From Candidatus Thorarchaeota archaeon (GTDB taxonomy: Archaea; Asgardarchaeota; Thorarchaeia; Thorarchaeales; Thorarchaeaceae): a stretch of DNA of 64,000 nucleotides. Positions 25,835 to 34,755 of this stretch are shown one piece after another. The stretch lies in assembly GCA_021498125.1 (NCBI GenBank), contig JAIZWL010000005.1, positions 62,001 through 126,000 of the forward strand, written 5' to 3'. Each line of letters starts with the position of its first letter. Positions within the stretch are counted from its first letter, which is position 1. The notes beneath the pieces are model-generated. The model was given only the letters and a program-made list of their open reading frames with translations, was not told the origin of the DNA and did no database searches. The translations under genes and the position numbers were made by a program.

Positions 25835-27742
25835 CTAATCACGTCCCGCGAGTCGAAGTGCATTCGCAACTACGATGAAGGTCACGCCCATATCTCCAGC
25901 CGCGATCGCTAACCACAACGGTGCAAGTCCCAAGACTGCGAGGATTGCAACAATCCCTTTTGCTCCAAGGGAGAAGGCAACATTTGTACGAATGATCCTC
26001 ATTGTTCTTCGTGCTTTCTTGACAAGCTGTGGCACTCGTGAGATGTCGTCTTTCATCAGTGCGACATCAGCAGCCTCAATGGCTGCGTCACTTGATGCAG
26101 CCCCCATCGCTACAGAGACATCCGCTCGTGCAAGTGCAGGCGCATCATTGATGCCATCTCCTAACATCATTACCGTTCCAGATTTAGACAGCTCTTCAAC
26201 TATTCTCACTTTGTCAGCAGGCATGAGGTTGGCCCTAACCTCATCGATCCCAAGCTGTGACGCCACCTCTTCTGCAGTCTGCTGATTATCACCTGTTACC
26301 ATGATGGATCTAAGACCCATGTCCTTTAGTCTCTTGATCGTTGCCGCACTGTCACGTCGTGTCGTATCACCCAATGAGATGGTCCCGAGATGCCTGTCGC
26401 CCCGAAAGACATAGACCAGTGATCCATTTCCACAGTGATGGCCTTCTTTGATCGCGACACGTACCTTTTCGGTCGAGAGCAGTTTTAGGTTGCCTGCTCG
26501 ATGGGTCGTGCCACTTATGTTTCCTGCAACACCCATCCCCGGCATGACTCGAAATTCGTCAACATCTGATAGTTCCAATCCCCGCACCTGAGCCTCCGCT
26601 AATATGGCCATTGCGATCGGGTGTTCAGATCTCTGTTCGAGCGAGGCTGCAACCCGTAGAATCTCATCTCCATCAAATTCTGAATGTAAGCATACGTTCT
26701 GAACCTGAAGCCGCCCTTCTGTGAGAGTCCCTGTCTTGTCGAAGGCTACTGTCGTGACCTTACTCAGGGTTTCAATATGACGGGAGCCTTTTACCAGTAT
26801 TCCGTTCTTCGCAAAGCCGGTGATCGCCGACACCATGCTTACGGGAATAGCAATTGCAAAGGCACAGGGACAAGAAGTCACCAGTAATGTGAGACCCCGA
26901 TAGAGCGCTTGTTGAGGTGTTGCTCCGGCAATAAATGAAAACAGTGCGAGTAAGAGTGAGGCTGCCACAACTATTGGAGTATACCTGTGCGAGAATCGTG
27001 AGACCATGCTCTCCGTTCGTGACTTGTTCTTCTGTGCTTGCTCAACCAACTCTATTATCTTCGAGAGCACTGTGTCTGAGGCCCTCTTAGTAACTCGCAC
27101 ACGGATGTACCCCGCCTGATTAATTGTTCCTGCAAATACGTGATCTCCGGTGCCTTTTGAGACAGGTACTGACTCTCCTGTAATGGTTGCTTCATCGATG
27201 TGAGTGGTCCCGTCAACGATCTCTCCATCCAATCCGATACGCTCTCCCGGTCTGATCACAATGATCTCATCAACCTGCACGCTCTCGACCGCTACCGGGT
27301 ATTCGAGACCGTTCTTGACCAAGGTCACATTGTGAGGTTGGAGTGCAGCAAGAGATGCGATCTCGGTCTTGACACGATGATTCGCTCGGGACTCTAGCAA
27401 TTCCGCGATCGAGAACAGAAGCATGACAAGAGCACCCTCTGCTGCTGCGTCAATGATTATGGCAGAGATCGCTGCAAATGTCATTAGAAAATTAATATCA
27501 AGATGGATTCGTGCCGCGCCCCTTATTCCACGGGGAATTATTTCACGACCTGCAATTCCTGTGACGGCAACAAATATTATTTTCGCGGAGAGATGTTCTG
27601 CGAGGAGCAGATCGAGAAACAGCGCTATGCCAAAGAGCAATACTGCTATTGACGTTAGAATATATTCTCTGGTGAAGTCTTCATTTTCATTTTCTTCATC
27701 GATTCCGCATACTGTGCATACGGGTGTCTCAGTTTGTGACAT
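25835..27742 (-). CDS. P1B-type heavy-metal ATPase, Zn/Cd/Pb class
   Basis: 635 residues. The catalytic features are complete: TGES (189-192 region), CPC metal site SCPCAFAIAIP (291-293), phosphorylation DKTGTLTEG (335), SEHPIA (HP locus), GDGINDAPAL hinge. The last segment AAGDMGVTFIVVANALRL keeps the membrane Asp typical of ZntA-like (P1B-2) pumps. The N-terminal metal-binding domain is short: only CTVCG at residues 9-13 with an acidic patch. It exports Zn(II), Cd(II) or Pb(II). Overlaps its ArsR regulator by 14 nt. Confidence 0.92.
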   Translation of the reverse strand: MSQTETPVCTVCGIDEENENEDFTREYILTSIAVLLFGIALFLDLLLAEHLSAKIIFVAVTGIAGREIIPRGIRGAARIHLDINFLMTFAAISAIIIDAAAEGALVMLLFSIAELLESRANHRVKTEIASLAALQPHNVTLVKNGLEYPVAVESVQVDEIIVIRPGERIGLDGEIVDGTTHIDEATITGESVPVSKGTGDHVFAGTINQAGYIRVRVTKRASDTVLSKIIELVEQAQKNKSRTESMVSRFSHRYTPIVVAASLLLALFSFIAGATPQQALYRGLTLLVTSCPCAFAIAIPVSMVSAITGFAKNGILVKGSRHIETLSKVTTVAFDKTGTLTEGRLQVQNVCLHSEFDGDEILRVAASLEQRSEHPIAMAILAEAQVRGLELSDVDEFRVMPGMGVAGNISGTTHRAGNLKLLSTEKVRVAIKEGHHCGNGSLVYVFRGDRHLGTISLGDTTRRDSAATIKRLKDMGLRSIMVTGDNQQTAEEVASQLGIDEVRANLMPADKVRIVEELSKSGTVMMLGDGINDAPALARADVSVAMGAASSDAAIEAADVALMKDDISRVPQLVKKARRTMRIIRTNVAFSLGAKGIVAILAVLGLAPLWLAIAAGDMGVTFIVVANALRLAGRD

Positions 27743-28049
27743 GATATCGCGCTCTCCGCATAATGTCTCGTACGCACTCGTCCTTCAGGAAATGATACAC
27801 TTGTTTGCCTTTTCGTGTGTGCCCCACAAAACCCATGTCGCTTAACTTACTCAAATGATGACTGACATTACTCCGTTCTAACCCGATCTTTTCGGCAATC
27901 TCAGTAACACTCAATTCTTCTCCTGAATCCAAGATCTCAAGTATTTTCAGACGTGATCTATCAGCCAGTGCCCGAAATAAGACCACCATTTGATGTAGTT
28001 CATCATCTTTTATCGTCTGTCGCTTCTGTCGCATTCGGGAAAAGACCAT
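27729..28049 (-). CDS. ArsR/SmtB-family metal-responsive repressor
   Basis: 106 residues. Winged helix ALADRSRLKILEILDSGEELSVTEIAEKIGLERSNVSHHLSKLSDMGFVGHTRKGKQVYHFLKDECVRDIM. Contains Cys and several His (NVSHHLS, YHF, ARYH) that could bind metal. It is co-transcribed with the Zn/Cd ATPase and has a palindromic operator upstream, so it is very probably the repressor of this operon. Confidence 0.92.
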   Translation of the reverse strand: MVFSRMRQKRQTIKDDELHQMVVLFRALADRSRLKILEILDSGEELSVTEIAEKIGLERSNVSHHLSKLSDMGFVGHTRKGKQVYHFLKDECVRDIMRRARYHVTN

Positions 28050-28071
28050 ATTATCACTTCATTTGTACATG

Positions 28072-28111
28072 TGAACATATGTTCAAATGTTCAAGTCGCC
28101 TATATATATAT
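28072..28111 (-). promoter_or_regulatory. ArsR-type operator and TATA box of the metal efflux operon
   Basis: TGAACATATGTTCA at 28072-28085 is a perfect 14-bp palindrome of the SmtB/ArsR type, with a further TGTTCAAG half-site following. TATATATATA at 28101-28110 is the TATA box for the minus strand; a start ~25 bp downstream falls inside the palindrome, so repressor binding would block initiation. Confidence 0.78.
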
Positions 28112-28422
28112 TGTGATGGGTGATATTTTGTTGAAGGTGTGGCGCAAACCGAAGATTGATGAGGGAGACCCGCCGGCGTTTTTATTAAATTGGCGAAAAC
28201 GAGTCGTGTTCTAGTTGAATTCGGAACTGGTATGGTGAATATTAGTTAATTTATTGCAATAGCTATTCTTTTTTTTGGATTTGTGTCATACATGTTTATC
28301 ATAACAAGGGTTATTTTACGCCAAAACACAACTCCTCAAGGATTAAGTTATCTTTGGATAAAACATAGAGGATCGAATGATAAAGAGAGAATGTGGTTAT
28401 TTCCTTCTGGAGCTGTCCTAGA

Positions 28423-30177
28423 ATGAAACCAGATGAAGTAGACCAAACAAAGTGTCATACTCTTAACGAGATCCATACGGCCCTGATGAATACAATTAGT
28501 GATGGAGTTGCAATCATCAAAGATGGTAAGATAATCAATGCTAATCCTGCGTTGATGAAAATTCTTGGAAACGATGTTGAAGGGCGGAATATTTCTAATA
28601 TTATCTCACCAGTTGAAACATTTGAAACAAAGTTTCTTCCAGATGTTTCAGACTCTCAATTTCAGATAGTCTCTTTAAGACGGCGTTCGGGCGAATCCCT
28701 GCTGGTAGAATATACGTCGGAGTCAATTACGTATGATGGAGAGCCAGCCGAACTCTATGTATTCAGGGATTTGACTCCTCAATTTGAGATGGCTCGTGCG
28801 GCTGAGAAGTGCGAGCTCCGATATACTGAGATCTTCACCAAGTCGCCTATTGCATTCATTACAATTAGTCCGCGGGGGATCATTCAGGATATTAATAGGG
28901 CCGCAGCAGAACTGTTAGGCTATACACCTGAACAGCTTTTGAAGCGACCAGGTACTGCTCTATTCGGGAGGGACGAACGAAGCAAACGTGCAGGCTCCGA
29001 CCTCATCACTGCAGCCATTAGCGGTAAGAATGTGACTGATGTCGAAGTCGAGTTTGTCAAGGTAGATGGAACAACAACATGGGTGAGTGTTACTTCATAC
29101 CCTATTATCGTGGATGGCCGTATTGATTCAGTAATGTTGATGGCGATAGATATCAATCGTCGTCGGTTAGCAGAGATCCGTGAGACTGCTGAACGGAACA
29201 GAGCGAATCTCTATCTTGAGGTGATGACTCACGACCTGAACAACATCAATCAGGAGCTTGTCTTTGCTCTTGGTTTGCTCACCGAGTCACTTGACATTCC
29301 GGAAACCATACAGTCGCTTATTGATCAGACAATATGGAACATCCGTCGCTCTGCAAGAATGATCCGGAATATGCGAAGCCTGTTGCGGTTACAGACCGAG
29401 CCTCCTACAACAGAACGCACCGAACTAAAAGATGTCTTCTCCACGGCAGTCACTTCAGTCCAAGAAGACCTCTCGTGGAAGAGTATTCATATCAATTACG
29501 ACCCCGACGAACTGTCAATATCAGTTGCTGGTAACGAGTATGTGCAAGATGTTTTCTTTAACATCATACACAATGCAGCCTTTTATGATCCGTCACAGGA
29601 TGTTTCCATTGATGTGTCTGTAAAAGATGATGCTGTGGCTCATCGTGTAAAGGTGATCATAGAGGATAACGGTCCGGGGATTCCTGATCCTCTAAAAGAG
29701 GCTGTATTTAGAAGAACCGAAGAGAATGCCCGCAAAAAAGCTGGCAGGGGTCTTGGACTTACACTCATCAATGCGATCATGCAGAGTATTGGGGGAACTG
29801 TCTGGGTAGAGGACCGCATCAAAAATGGTGAGGTATGCGGTACCCGTGTGAACTTGGAATTCGAGGCGTGGACAGAGGCTGTAGAACTGCCATGTGGTCG
29901 CAAGACTTGTATCACGTTCTACAAGTCGGATCATTGTCTCTTCTGCGAACCCTCAAAGGAGGTTCTCCTCCAGTCCATGCAGGCCTTGGGCATAGCAATG
30001 AAGCATCTGGAAATAATTAATGTTGATGATCCGACTGCGGAGGTCCACGATATCGACATTTCGATGCTACCTGTTGTGCGTATTTGTGATACTGAACTGT
30101 ATGGTTTCTTCGAAGGCGATGCCGTACAGGGTGCCCTGCTCAATTTGATGCTGAAACCATGTTTTCCAGATACATGA
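28423..30177 (+). CDS. PAS histidine kinase fused to a glutaredoxin-like domain
   Basis: 584 residues. Two PAS domains (residues ~15-120 and ~130-245, the second with FTKSPIAFITISPRGIIQDINRA) precede an H-box (ANLYLEVMTHDLNNINQ, His ~270) and an ATPase domain (DVFFNIIHNAAFYDP, EDNGPGIPDP, AGRGLGLTLINAIMQS). After residue ~490 a thioredoxin-fold domain follows: TCITFYKSDHCLFCEPSKEV with CxxC at 505-508, then ISMLPVVRICDTELYGFFEG with the cis-Pro position LPV. Start ATG 28423 has GGAG 11 nt upstream. The fusion suggests redox control of the kinase. Confidence 0.85.
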   Translation: MKPDEVDQTKCHTLNEIHTALMNTISDGVAIIKDGKIINANPALMKILGNDVEGRNISNIISPVETFETKFLPDVSDSQFQIVSLRRRSGESLLVEYTSESITYDGEPAELYVFRDLTPQFEMARAAEKCELRYTEIFTKSPIAFITISPRGIIQDINRAAAELLGYTPEQLLKRPGTALFGRDERSKRAGSDLITAAISGKNVTDVEVEFVKVDGTTTWVSVTSYPIIVDGRIDSVMLMAIDINRRRLAEIRETAERNRANLYLEVMTHDLNNINQELVFALGLLTESLDIPETIQSLIDQTIWNIRRSARMIRNMRSLLRLQTEPPTTERTELKDVFSTAVTSVQEDLSWKSIHINYDPDELSISVAGNEYVQDVFFNIIHNAAFYDPSQDVSIDVSVKDDAVAHRVKVIIEDNGPGIPDPLKEAVFRRTEENARKKAGRGLGLTLINAIMQSIGGTVWVEDRIKNGEVCGTRVNLEFEAWTEAVELPCGRKTCITFYKSDHCLFCEPSKEVLLQSMQALGIAMKHLEIINVDDPTAEVHDIDISMLPVVRICDTELYGFFEGDAVQGALLNLMLKPCFPDT

Positions 30178-30289
30178 TTCTCTTGAAACTTGGTCGCTCC
30201 GGAGTTCTGGGTCGCAAACGGTACCTCACCTGTTTATCCACAATTTCCTTTTAAATGGCCAATTAGATGGGATTATGAGGTTCGTTACC

Positions 30290-30682
30290 ATGGGAATAAT
30301 CGACCACGTTGCTAACCTACTTGATCAAATAGACATCAAATACACTCGAGATGAAAGTGGGCTTTTGATGAGATGGAAGACAGATCACTTTGAAGATCTC
30401 AAAGTCAAGATCATTGCCAATAATGATGAGAGCTGGCTCTATATTGTTGCTCCCTTTTCAAACTTTTATCAGGTTGATGAGGATAAGCGAAACAAACTCG
30501 CATACGATATGCTCCGAGAATCATGGAAAGCAAATGGTGTCAAGTTCGCTATCGATGACGATGATGATATGATAGTTATTGCAGAGACCAATGATACCGA
30601 TCTGACCCCCCAGGAGATTCGCACGCTAGTGAGTCATGTGGTTCATGCTTGCGACAAGCTCTGGGAGATTTATCCATCATAA
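30290..30682 (+). CDS. Small YbjN/secretion-chaperone-like protein
   Basis: 130 residues with the α/β pattern of the YbjN and type III chaperone-like fold: IDHVANLLDQIDIKYTRDESG, LKVKIIANNDESWLYIVAPF, KLAYDMLRESWKANGVKFAIDDDDDMIVIAETN, then a long final helix. No enzyme motif. A TATA-like TTTTAAAT at ~30249 fits either a leaderless ATG at 30275 or the ATG at 30290, which has GAGG 9 nt before it. Function unknown. Confidence 0.65.
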   Translation: MGIIDHVANLLDQIDIKYTRDESGLLMRWKTDHFEDLKVKIIANNDESWLYIVAPFSNFYQVDEDKRNKLAYDMLRESWKANGVKFAIDDDDDMIVIAETNDTDLTPQEIRTLVSHVVHACDKLWEIYPS

Positions 30683-30691
30683 GTTAAGGCT

Positions 30692-30737
30692 CTTTTTTTT
30701 CACCGGTAGCGCCGCAAGCTCTACCGGCCATCTTTCT
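30692..30737 (+). terminator. T-run and CCGGTAG/CTACCGG hairpin
   Basis: A run of eight T directly follows the small gene, then CCGGTAG (30703-30709) and CTACCGG (30721-30727) form a 7-bp stem, extendable with GC/GC inside. A second pyrimidine tract follows. Probably termination between two plus-strand genes. Confidence 0.5.
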
Positions 30738-30789
30738 CTTTATGCGACACTTTGATAAGCCAGTTTCTTGTTTCTCCTCTTGATGCCCT

Positions 30790-31332
30790 ATGAGCGGAAC
30801 TGCGCTTAGAGTCCCTGTGGCTCCGGAAGAGCGAGAGAAATTGGTGTTGATCATTTTTCCGAAGCGAGTCGGGTTTCTCTTCTACTACGTCTTTGGTGCA
30901 GTATTGATACTCATTGGATTTCTCTATAACGTGGCGACTGCTGGTGGCTGGATCTTCTATAATGAGTTGTCATGGATCATAGGCCTATGTACGATTTTTG
31001 TGGGCGCCGTCATAATGGCCGCAGTTGAAACTCGTCGGAGATTTATTCTATATATCATTACAACGTGGAATGTGCGAATCCGGAGAGGGATAATCAAGCG
31101 GCACACAACACGAGTGTTTTATGATGATATCGAATACATGGAGACGACGGCAAGTCCGGAGGAGAAAATTGCAGGGATGGGCAACCTGTTCATCTACTCA
31201 CGGAAGGTCTCAACTGGAGAGCCAGCACTGGTCTTTAGAGATATCTATAACCCTGAAGGGATACGCGAAATTATCCAGCGGTTCGTAGATACGTTATCCG
31301 ATCCGGTCCCCTGGTCTCATATCGAGCATTGA
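30790..31332 (+). CDS. Membrane protein with bacterial-type PH domain (bPH2-like)
   Basis: 180 residues. Two transmembrane segments (~30-50 and ~60-82) are followed by a β-rich domain: RRRFILYIITTWNVRIRRGIIKRHTTRVFYDDIEYMETTASPEEKIAGMGNLFIYSR...PALVFRDIYNPEGIREIIQ. The order 'translated strand, RxGII, I.Y..I..ME, G.G.L.I.S' is typical of DUF304/bPH_2 proteins. Cytoplasmic side probable for the PH part. Function unknown. Confidence 0.75.
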   Translation: MSGTALRVPVAPEEREKLVLIIFPKRVGFLFYYVFGAVLILIGFLYNVATAGGWIFYNELSWIIGLCTIFVGAVIMAAVETRRRFILYIITTWNVRIRRGIIKRHTTRVFYDDIEYMETTASPEEKIAGMGNLFIYSRKVSTGEPALVFRDIYNPEGIREIIQRFVDTLSDPVPWSHIEH

Positions 31333-31416
31333 ATTTACATCTCTCTTTCCAAATAAGTAAAAACACAAGATTTGTTTAGGTTCATGTATTACTAATTAGC
31401 AGAGAGATGAGAGAAA

Positions 31417-32115
31417 ATGTGGGAACGAACGGTGATACGGTATGAAATGACGTCAGGAGAGATGCTCGAATCGATAATTACCCGAAGAGTTCCGGAATTG
31501 GACCTCTCACACAGGGATATCTCCAACATCGATCTTGCCCCGCTCTGTGACATTAAAGGTCTTGTCGCAATCGACTTGTCTAATAATGAGATACAAACGA
31601 TCGACCTTAGCCCTCTCAGCAAATGTCTCTCTCTCAAAGTCATCAATCTCTCTCATAATGCCTTGAAGGAGGTCTCGCTGACCCCTCTTGTACATCTTCA
31701 TCATTTAGAGACCATAGACCTCTCCCATAATGATCTGACTCACCTCGAATTGAGCCCGTTCAAGGAGCATTCGAACCTGCGAAGATTCTATGTGAGCCAT
31801 AATCAATTGCGATCGATAGACCTCGAAGCGTTCACTGGGTGTGAGAACTTTCAATTCCTCATCATGACAAATAACAACCTAACACAATTGGCTCTAAAAC
31901 CACTCGTATATTGTCCTCAGATGAAGTATCTGATGGTCTCCGGCAATCCCCTCTCCGAACTTGATATATCTCCACTATTCCATCTGTACGATCTGGAGGT
32001 CTTTACAGTCGATGACTCAACTCAATTAGTGGCGAATGCGAGGCTCAAGAGCGCAGGTACGATCCCACTGTCCTTAGTTGACAAGATTCATAGAGTCAAA
32101 TGGATCGAGTCATAG
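31417..32115 (+). CDS. Leucine-rich-repeat protein
   Basis: 232 residues with about seven consecutive ~22-23-residue LRRs. Each repeat follows the form LxxIDLSxNxLxxIxLxPLxxC; the N of LSNN, LSHN and VSHN is conserved, and the convex side often has PL/PF plus Cys or His. No signal peptide or anchor, so probably cytoplasmic binding protein. LRR proteins are frequent in Asgard genomes; the ligand is unknown. Confidence 0.85.
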   Translation: MWERTVIRYEMTSGEMLESIITRRVPELDLSHRDISNIDLAPLCDIKGLVAIDLSNNEIQTIDLSPLSKCLSLKVINLSHNALKEVSLTPLVHLHHLETIDLSHNDLTHLELSPFKEHSNLRRFYVSHNQLRSIDLEAFTGCENFQFLIMTNNNLTQLALKPLVYCPQMKYLMVSGNPLSELDISPLFHLYDLEVFTVDDSTQLVANARLKSAGTIPLSLVDKIHRVKWIES

Positions 32116-32117
32116 GC

Positions 32118-32417
32118 CTACGGCGGTGGTGGAGGAACATAGTCGGGCTTCTTCTCTTCGCGAATTCCCAAGGCGATCTTCAAGATGTTCCCATCCTGAA
32201 ACCCAAGAATATAGGCGACCTCATTTAGTGCTTTTTTTGCCTCAATTCCTACTACTTGGTCGCGTCCCATTTCTATGATCTCCTTGACTATCGTCTTGAT
32301 CTCAGAGATGCCCCGCTCGGCTTTCCGTCGCATATCCGGATCGTTCTCCTGAAGTCCTGCTTCGATCAAGAGTCGTACCGCTGCTCGAACACGTGGTAGA
32401 TAGTTCTCAAGTGCCAT
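32118..32417 (-). CDS. Small helical protein with a C-terminal polyproline tail
   Basis: 99 residues, mostly helical (YLPRVRAAVRLLIEAGLQEN, MRRKAERGISEIKTIVKEIIEMG, AKKALNEVAYILGF), then a disordered KKPDYVPPPPP end. Start: AGGAGG lies 7 nt before ATG 32417. Convergent with the LRR gene, with 2 nt between. Not recognised. Confidence 0.65.
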   Translation of the reverse strand: MALENYLPRVRAAVRLLIEAGLQENDPDMRRKAERGISEIKTIVKEIIEMGRDQVVGIEAKKALNEVAYILGFQDGNILKIALGIREEKKPDYVPPPPP

Positions 32418-32564
32418 ATCCAATCCTCCTGTGAGGCATGACGAATTTGCAGAAAAACATTATCACCCCTCATTATGTACCTCTAATGTTCAAGACCGTG
32501 TCTTACCTGCACAATACTAGCCCTCATCTCTTGGTTGTTAAGATATTATGCGGTGGTCTACTTA

Positions 32565-33224
32565 ATGACTGGTTCAGAAGAAATAGCCGCCAGAATGACA
32601 CTCAAGCTTGCAGGAGAGCTCCAACAGATTAGAGATGTCTGGGTCAGACGACTTGAGAATTACTTTACTCAGCTTGAGTCTCTTGTTGAAGGGCAATGGT
32701 TGGATACATCCGACTTGAAGGGACTCATTCGCGAGTCACAATCCGCAGCACGTGAAGCATTAGATGGTCTTGGTGGCGACCTTAGTGCAGTACTAGTTCA
32801 TGAATCGGGAGGATTATTCGCTCGTTTCGAGAGCGAACGGCAATCGCTGTCCGACGAGATCAATACACTGCGTAGCGAGCTGGCACAGGTCCTCTCGGGT
32901 AATGAGAATGCCATTCGTATTGAGAATCAGACACTGCGTGCGGCCCTCTTCAAGATACCCGAGTTTAAGCTTCTTAAGATTATCAAAGAGAGCGGGCGTG
33001 CTTCTTACAAGGCATTGAGCAAGAGTTATGGCGGAAAAGCAACCGCAGTCAGAAAACTTGTGAAGTCCTTGGAAAAGATGGGGTATGTGGCCATAGACAA
33101 AAAGTCCCGGCCACACACTGTTGTCTTTCTCTCGGCTCCATGGTATTCAGGTACTAACGATGAGCCGCTTGCTCAGACGCTTGATCTTACGAGTCTACAA
33201 GAATCTCAAGTTGAACATCCTTAG
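32565..33224 (+). CDS. Coiled-coil protein with C-terminal winged helix
   Basis: 219 residues. Residues ~5-125 are predicted helical/coiled coil (ARFESERQSLSDEINTLRSELAQVL). Residues ~130-195 form a winged-helix-like unit: FKLLKIIKESGRASYKALSKSYGGKATAVRKLVKSLEKMGYVAIDKKSRPHTVVFL. Possibly a DNA-binding or scaffold protein. The last 38 bases overlap the convergent membrane protein gene. Confidence 0.65.
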   Translation: MTGSEEIAARMTLKLAGELQQIRDVWVRRLENYFTQLESLVEGQWLDTSDLKGLIRESQSAAREALDGLGGDLSAVLVHESGGLFARFESERQSLSDEINTLRSELAQVLSGNENAIRIENQTLRAALFKIPEFKLLKIIKESGRASYKALSKSYGGKATAVRKLVKSLEKMGYVAIDKKSRPHTVVFLSAPWYSGTNDEPLAQTLDLTSLQESQVEHP

Positions 33225-34074
33225 CACCAAGCGATCTTGCCAATTTGTGGACTATAGGCGACAGTCTGCTAAGTAGGATCTCATTTAGCAGAATAGCGGG
33301 CATGACAAATGCCATCATCAATAATGGCAGCCCCACCGTCCAAAAGATACTGGTGAACACTGACAGGTTGGTCATGTCAATTCCTAAGATCACGAATGGC
33401 CTGTAAAAGTGCATGAAGAATGCCGATATTGGATACCCTAGTAGTGAGAAGCCTCCCAAAAAGTTTGAGACCCATCGGCCCACACCCATCGTATCGGGGC
33501 ATCGTCGTATCTCGAGTTCTGAGGGTTTGAGGTTATAGACGATTCCGGAGTCATTTAACAGCCAAGTTGGGGTGTAGAGAAACAATGCAACGTTGAGCAC
33601 GACAAGTGATCCGAGAATAGTATAGAACGGTGCAAAGAGAGGTAAAATCGGTTGAGGAATCGATGCTGGCTCATGGATGATAAAATCGGGGATAAGGTTC
33701 AGGATCGTCTGCCCAAATGTCAGTGCGAATAGTGCTGGGCTCGCCGCCCTGTAGAGGATCTTCTTGGTCGTGAATCTTTTTCCGGTCTCGATGATTCCTA
33801 GATGGTATGCTCCGATCTTGACAAACTTGTTCCCGATGAGATATGCAAAAGTGACGGGAATTGAGAAGACCAGAAAGATAATTAGTGTCAGCGGAATAAT
33901 TATTCGAAGTAAGAGTACTGCATCATTTGAAGCCGCTCCTGGTAAGAGAGGCATAGGATCATAGGACAGCAGTACTCCGTGAATTATATCTGTCAAGAGC
34001 ATAGTCAGATAATACGTTACTAGTATTCCAACTACACAAAAGACAAGTGGTACGATAAATCGGCTTTTTTCCAT
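33187..34074 (-). CDS. Multi-spanning membrane protein, unknown function
   Basis: 295 residues with about six transmembrane segments (start FIVPLVFCVVGILVTYYLTML; further spans near 55-80, 105-125, 145-168, 205-225 and 240-265). A soluble stretch IVYNLKPSELEIRRCPDTMGVGRW lies between spans 4 and 5. No family recognised. Confidence 0.7.
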   Translation of the reverse strand: MEKSRFIVPLVFCVVGILVTYYLTMLLTDIIHGVLLSYDPMPLLPGAASNDAVLLLRIIIPLTLIIFLVFSIPVTFAYLIGNKFVKIGAYHLGIIETGKRFTTKKILYRAASPALFALTFGQTILNLIPDFIIHEPASIPQPILPLFAPFYTILGSLVVLNVALFLYTPTWLLNDSGIVYNLKPSELEIRRCPDTMGVGRWVSNFLGGFSLLGYPISAFFMHFYRPFVILGIDMTNLSVFTSIFWTVGLPLLMMAFVMPAILLNEILLSRLSPIVHKLARSLGAKDVQLEILVDS

Positions 34075-34172
34075 GTTGTCACCTCGTATGGCAAGTTGGT
34101 TCTAGTAAAACATACCACAATATTAATAGAGGGTTGTGCAAAAACACGGCACACCCGCAGGTGAAACATGAA

Positions 34173-34742
34173 ATGGACACGATCAAAGGTGTGATCATTG
34201 GTGTCGTCCTTGTTATTGCCTTAACAGGGATTGTCATCGGTGCTTCAATGGCCTCTTATAACAGTGGAGGCGGTTCCAACACTCATACTACCGTCGCATC
34301 TTTAGCTCCTGATGTTGATCTGATCGATCAGAAGCGTCAAGTGCCAAGCACGTGGGAATTTGACATGTCCGATGGGAGCACGATGAAGATAGATGACTAT
34401 AGCGGATACTATCTCATTGTCGATCTTATGGGTACGAGCTGTCCTGCCTGCGAGAGTGAAAATTCCGAATTACAAGACATCTACGATAACCACAACGATA
34501 CTATCAAGATCGTGAGCCTTTGTGTTGACCTGAGCGCCACAACAGACGCAATGGCGACATACAAGTCGGATCATAGTCTTCCATGGGCACACGGTGTAGA
34601 TGATGGCTACTTTACGCAGTATTTCCATCTGCGGTACACTCCAACTCTGGTCATCATAGACCCTAATGGATACATTCGAATGTACCATGAAGGCATATGG
34701 ACATCATCAGATATCGTTGAATCGATTGCATTAATGAAGTAA
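34173..34742 (+). CDS. TlpA-like membrane-anchored thioredoxin
   Basis: 189 residues. One N-terminal anchor (GVIIGVVLVIALTGIVIGASM) is followed by an extracellular thioredoxin-fold domain: FDMSDGSTMKIDDYSGYYLIVDLMGTSCPACESENSELQD with the CPAC redox site, and YTPTLVIIDPNGYIRMYHEG with the cis-Pro. Start ATG 34173 has AGGTGA 7 nt upstream. The CcdA/DsbD-like gene follows, so it is probably reduced across the membrane by that partner. Confidence 0.87.
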   Translation: MDTIKGVIIGVVLVIALTGIVIGASMASYNSGGGSNTHTTVASLAPDVDLIDQKRQVPSTWEFDMSDGSTMKIDDYSGYYLIVDLMGTSCPACESENSELQDIYDNHNDTIKIVSLCVDLSATTDAMATYKSDHSLPWAHGVDDGYFTQYFHLRYTPTLVIIDPNGYIRMYHEGIWTSSDIVESIALMK

Positions 34743-34755
34743 CCAGGTGATTGAA

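Noticed and set aside
28116-28214. A 32-codon plus-strand frame just after the ArsR operator
   Set aside because: Too close to the TATA run for a sensible transcript and no homology or RBS.
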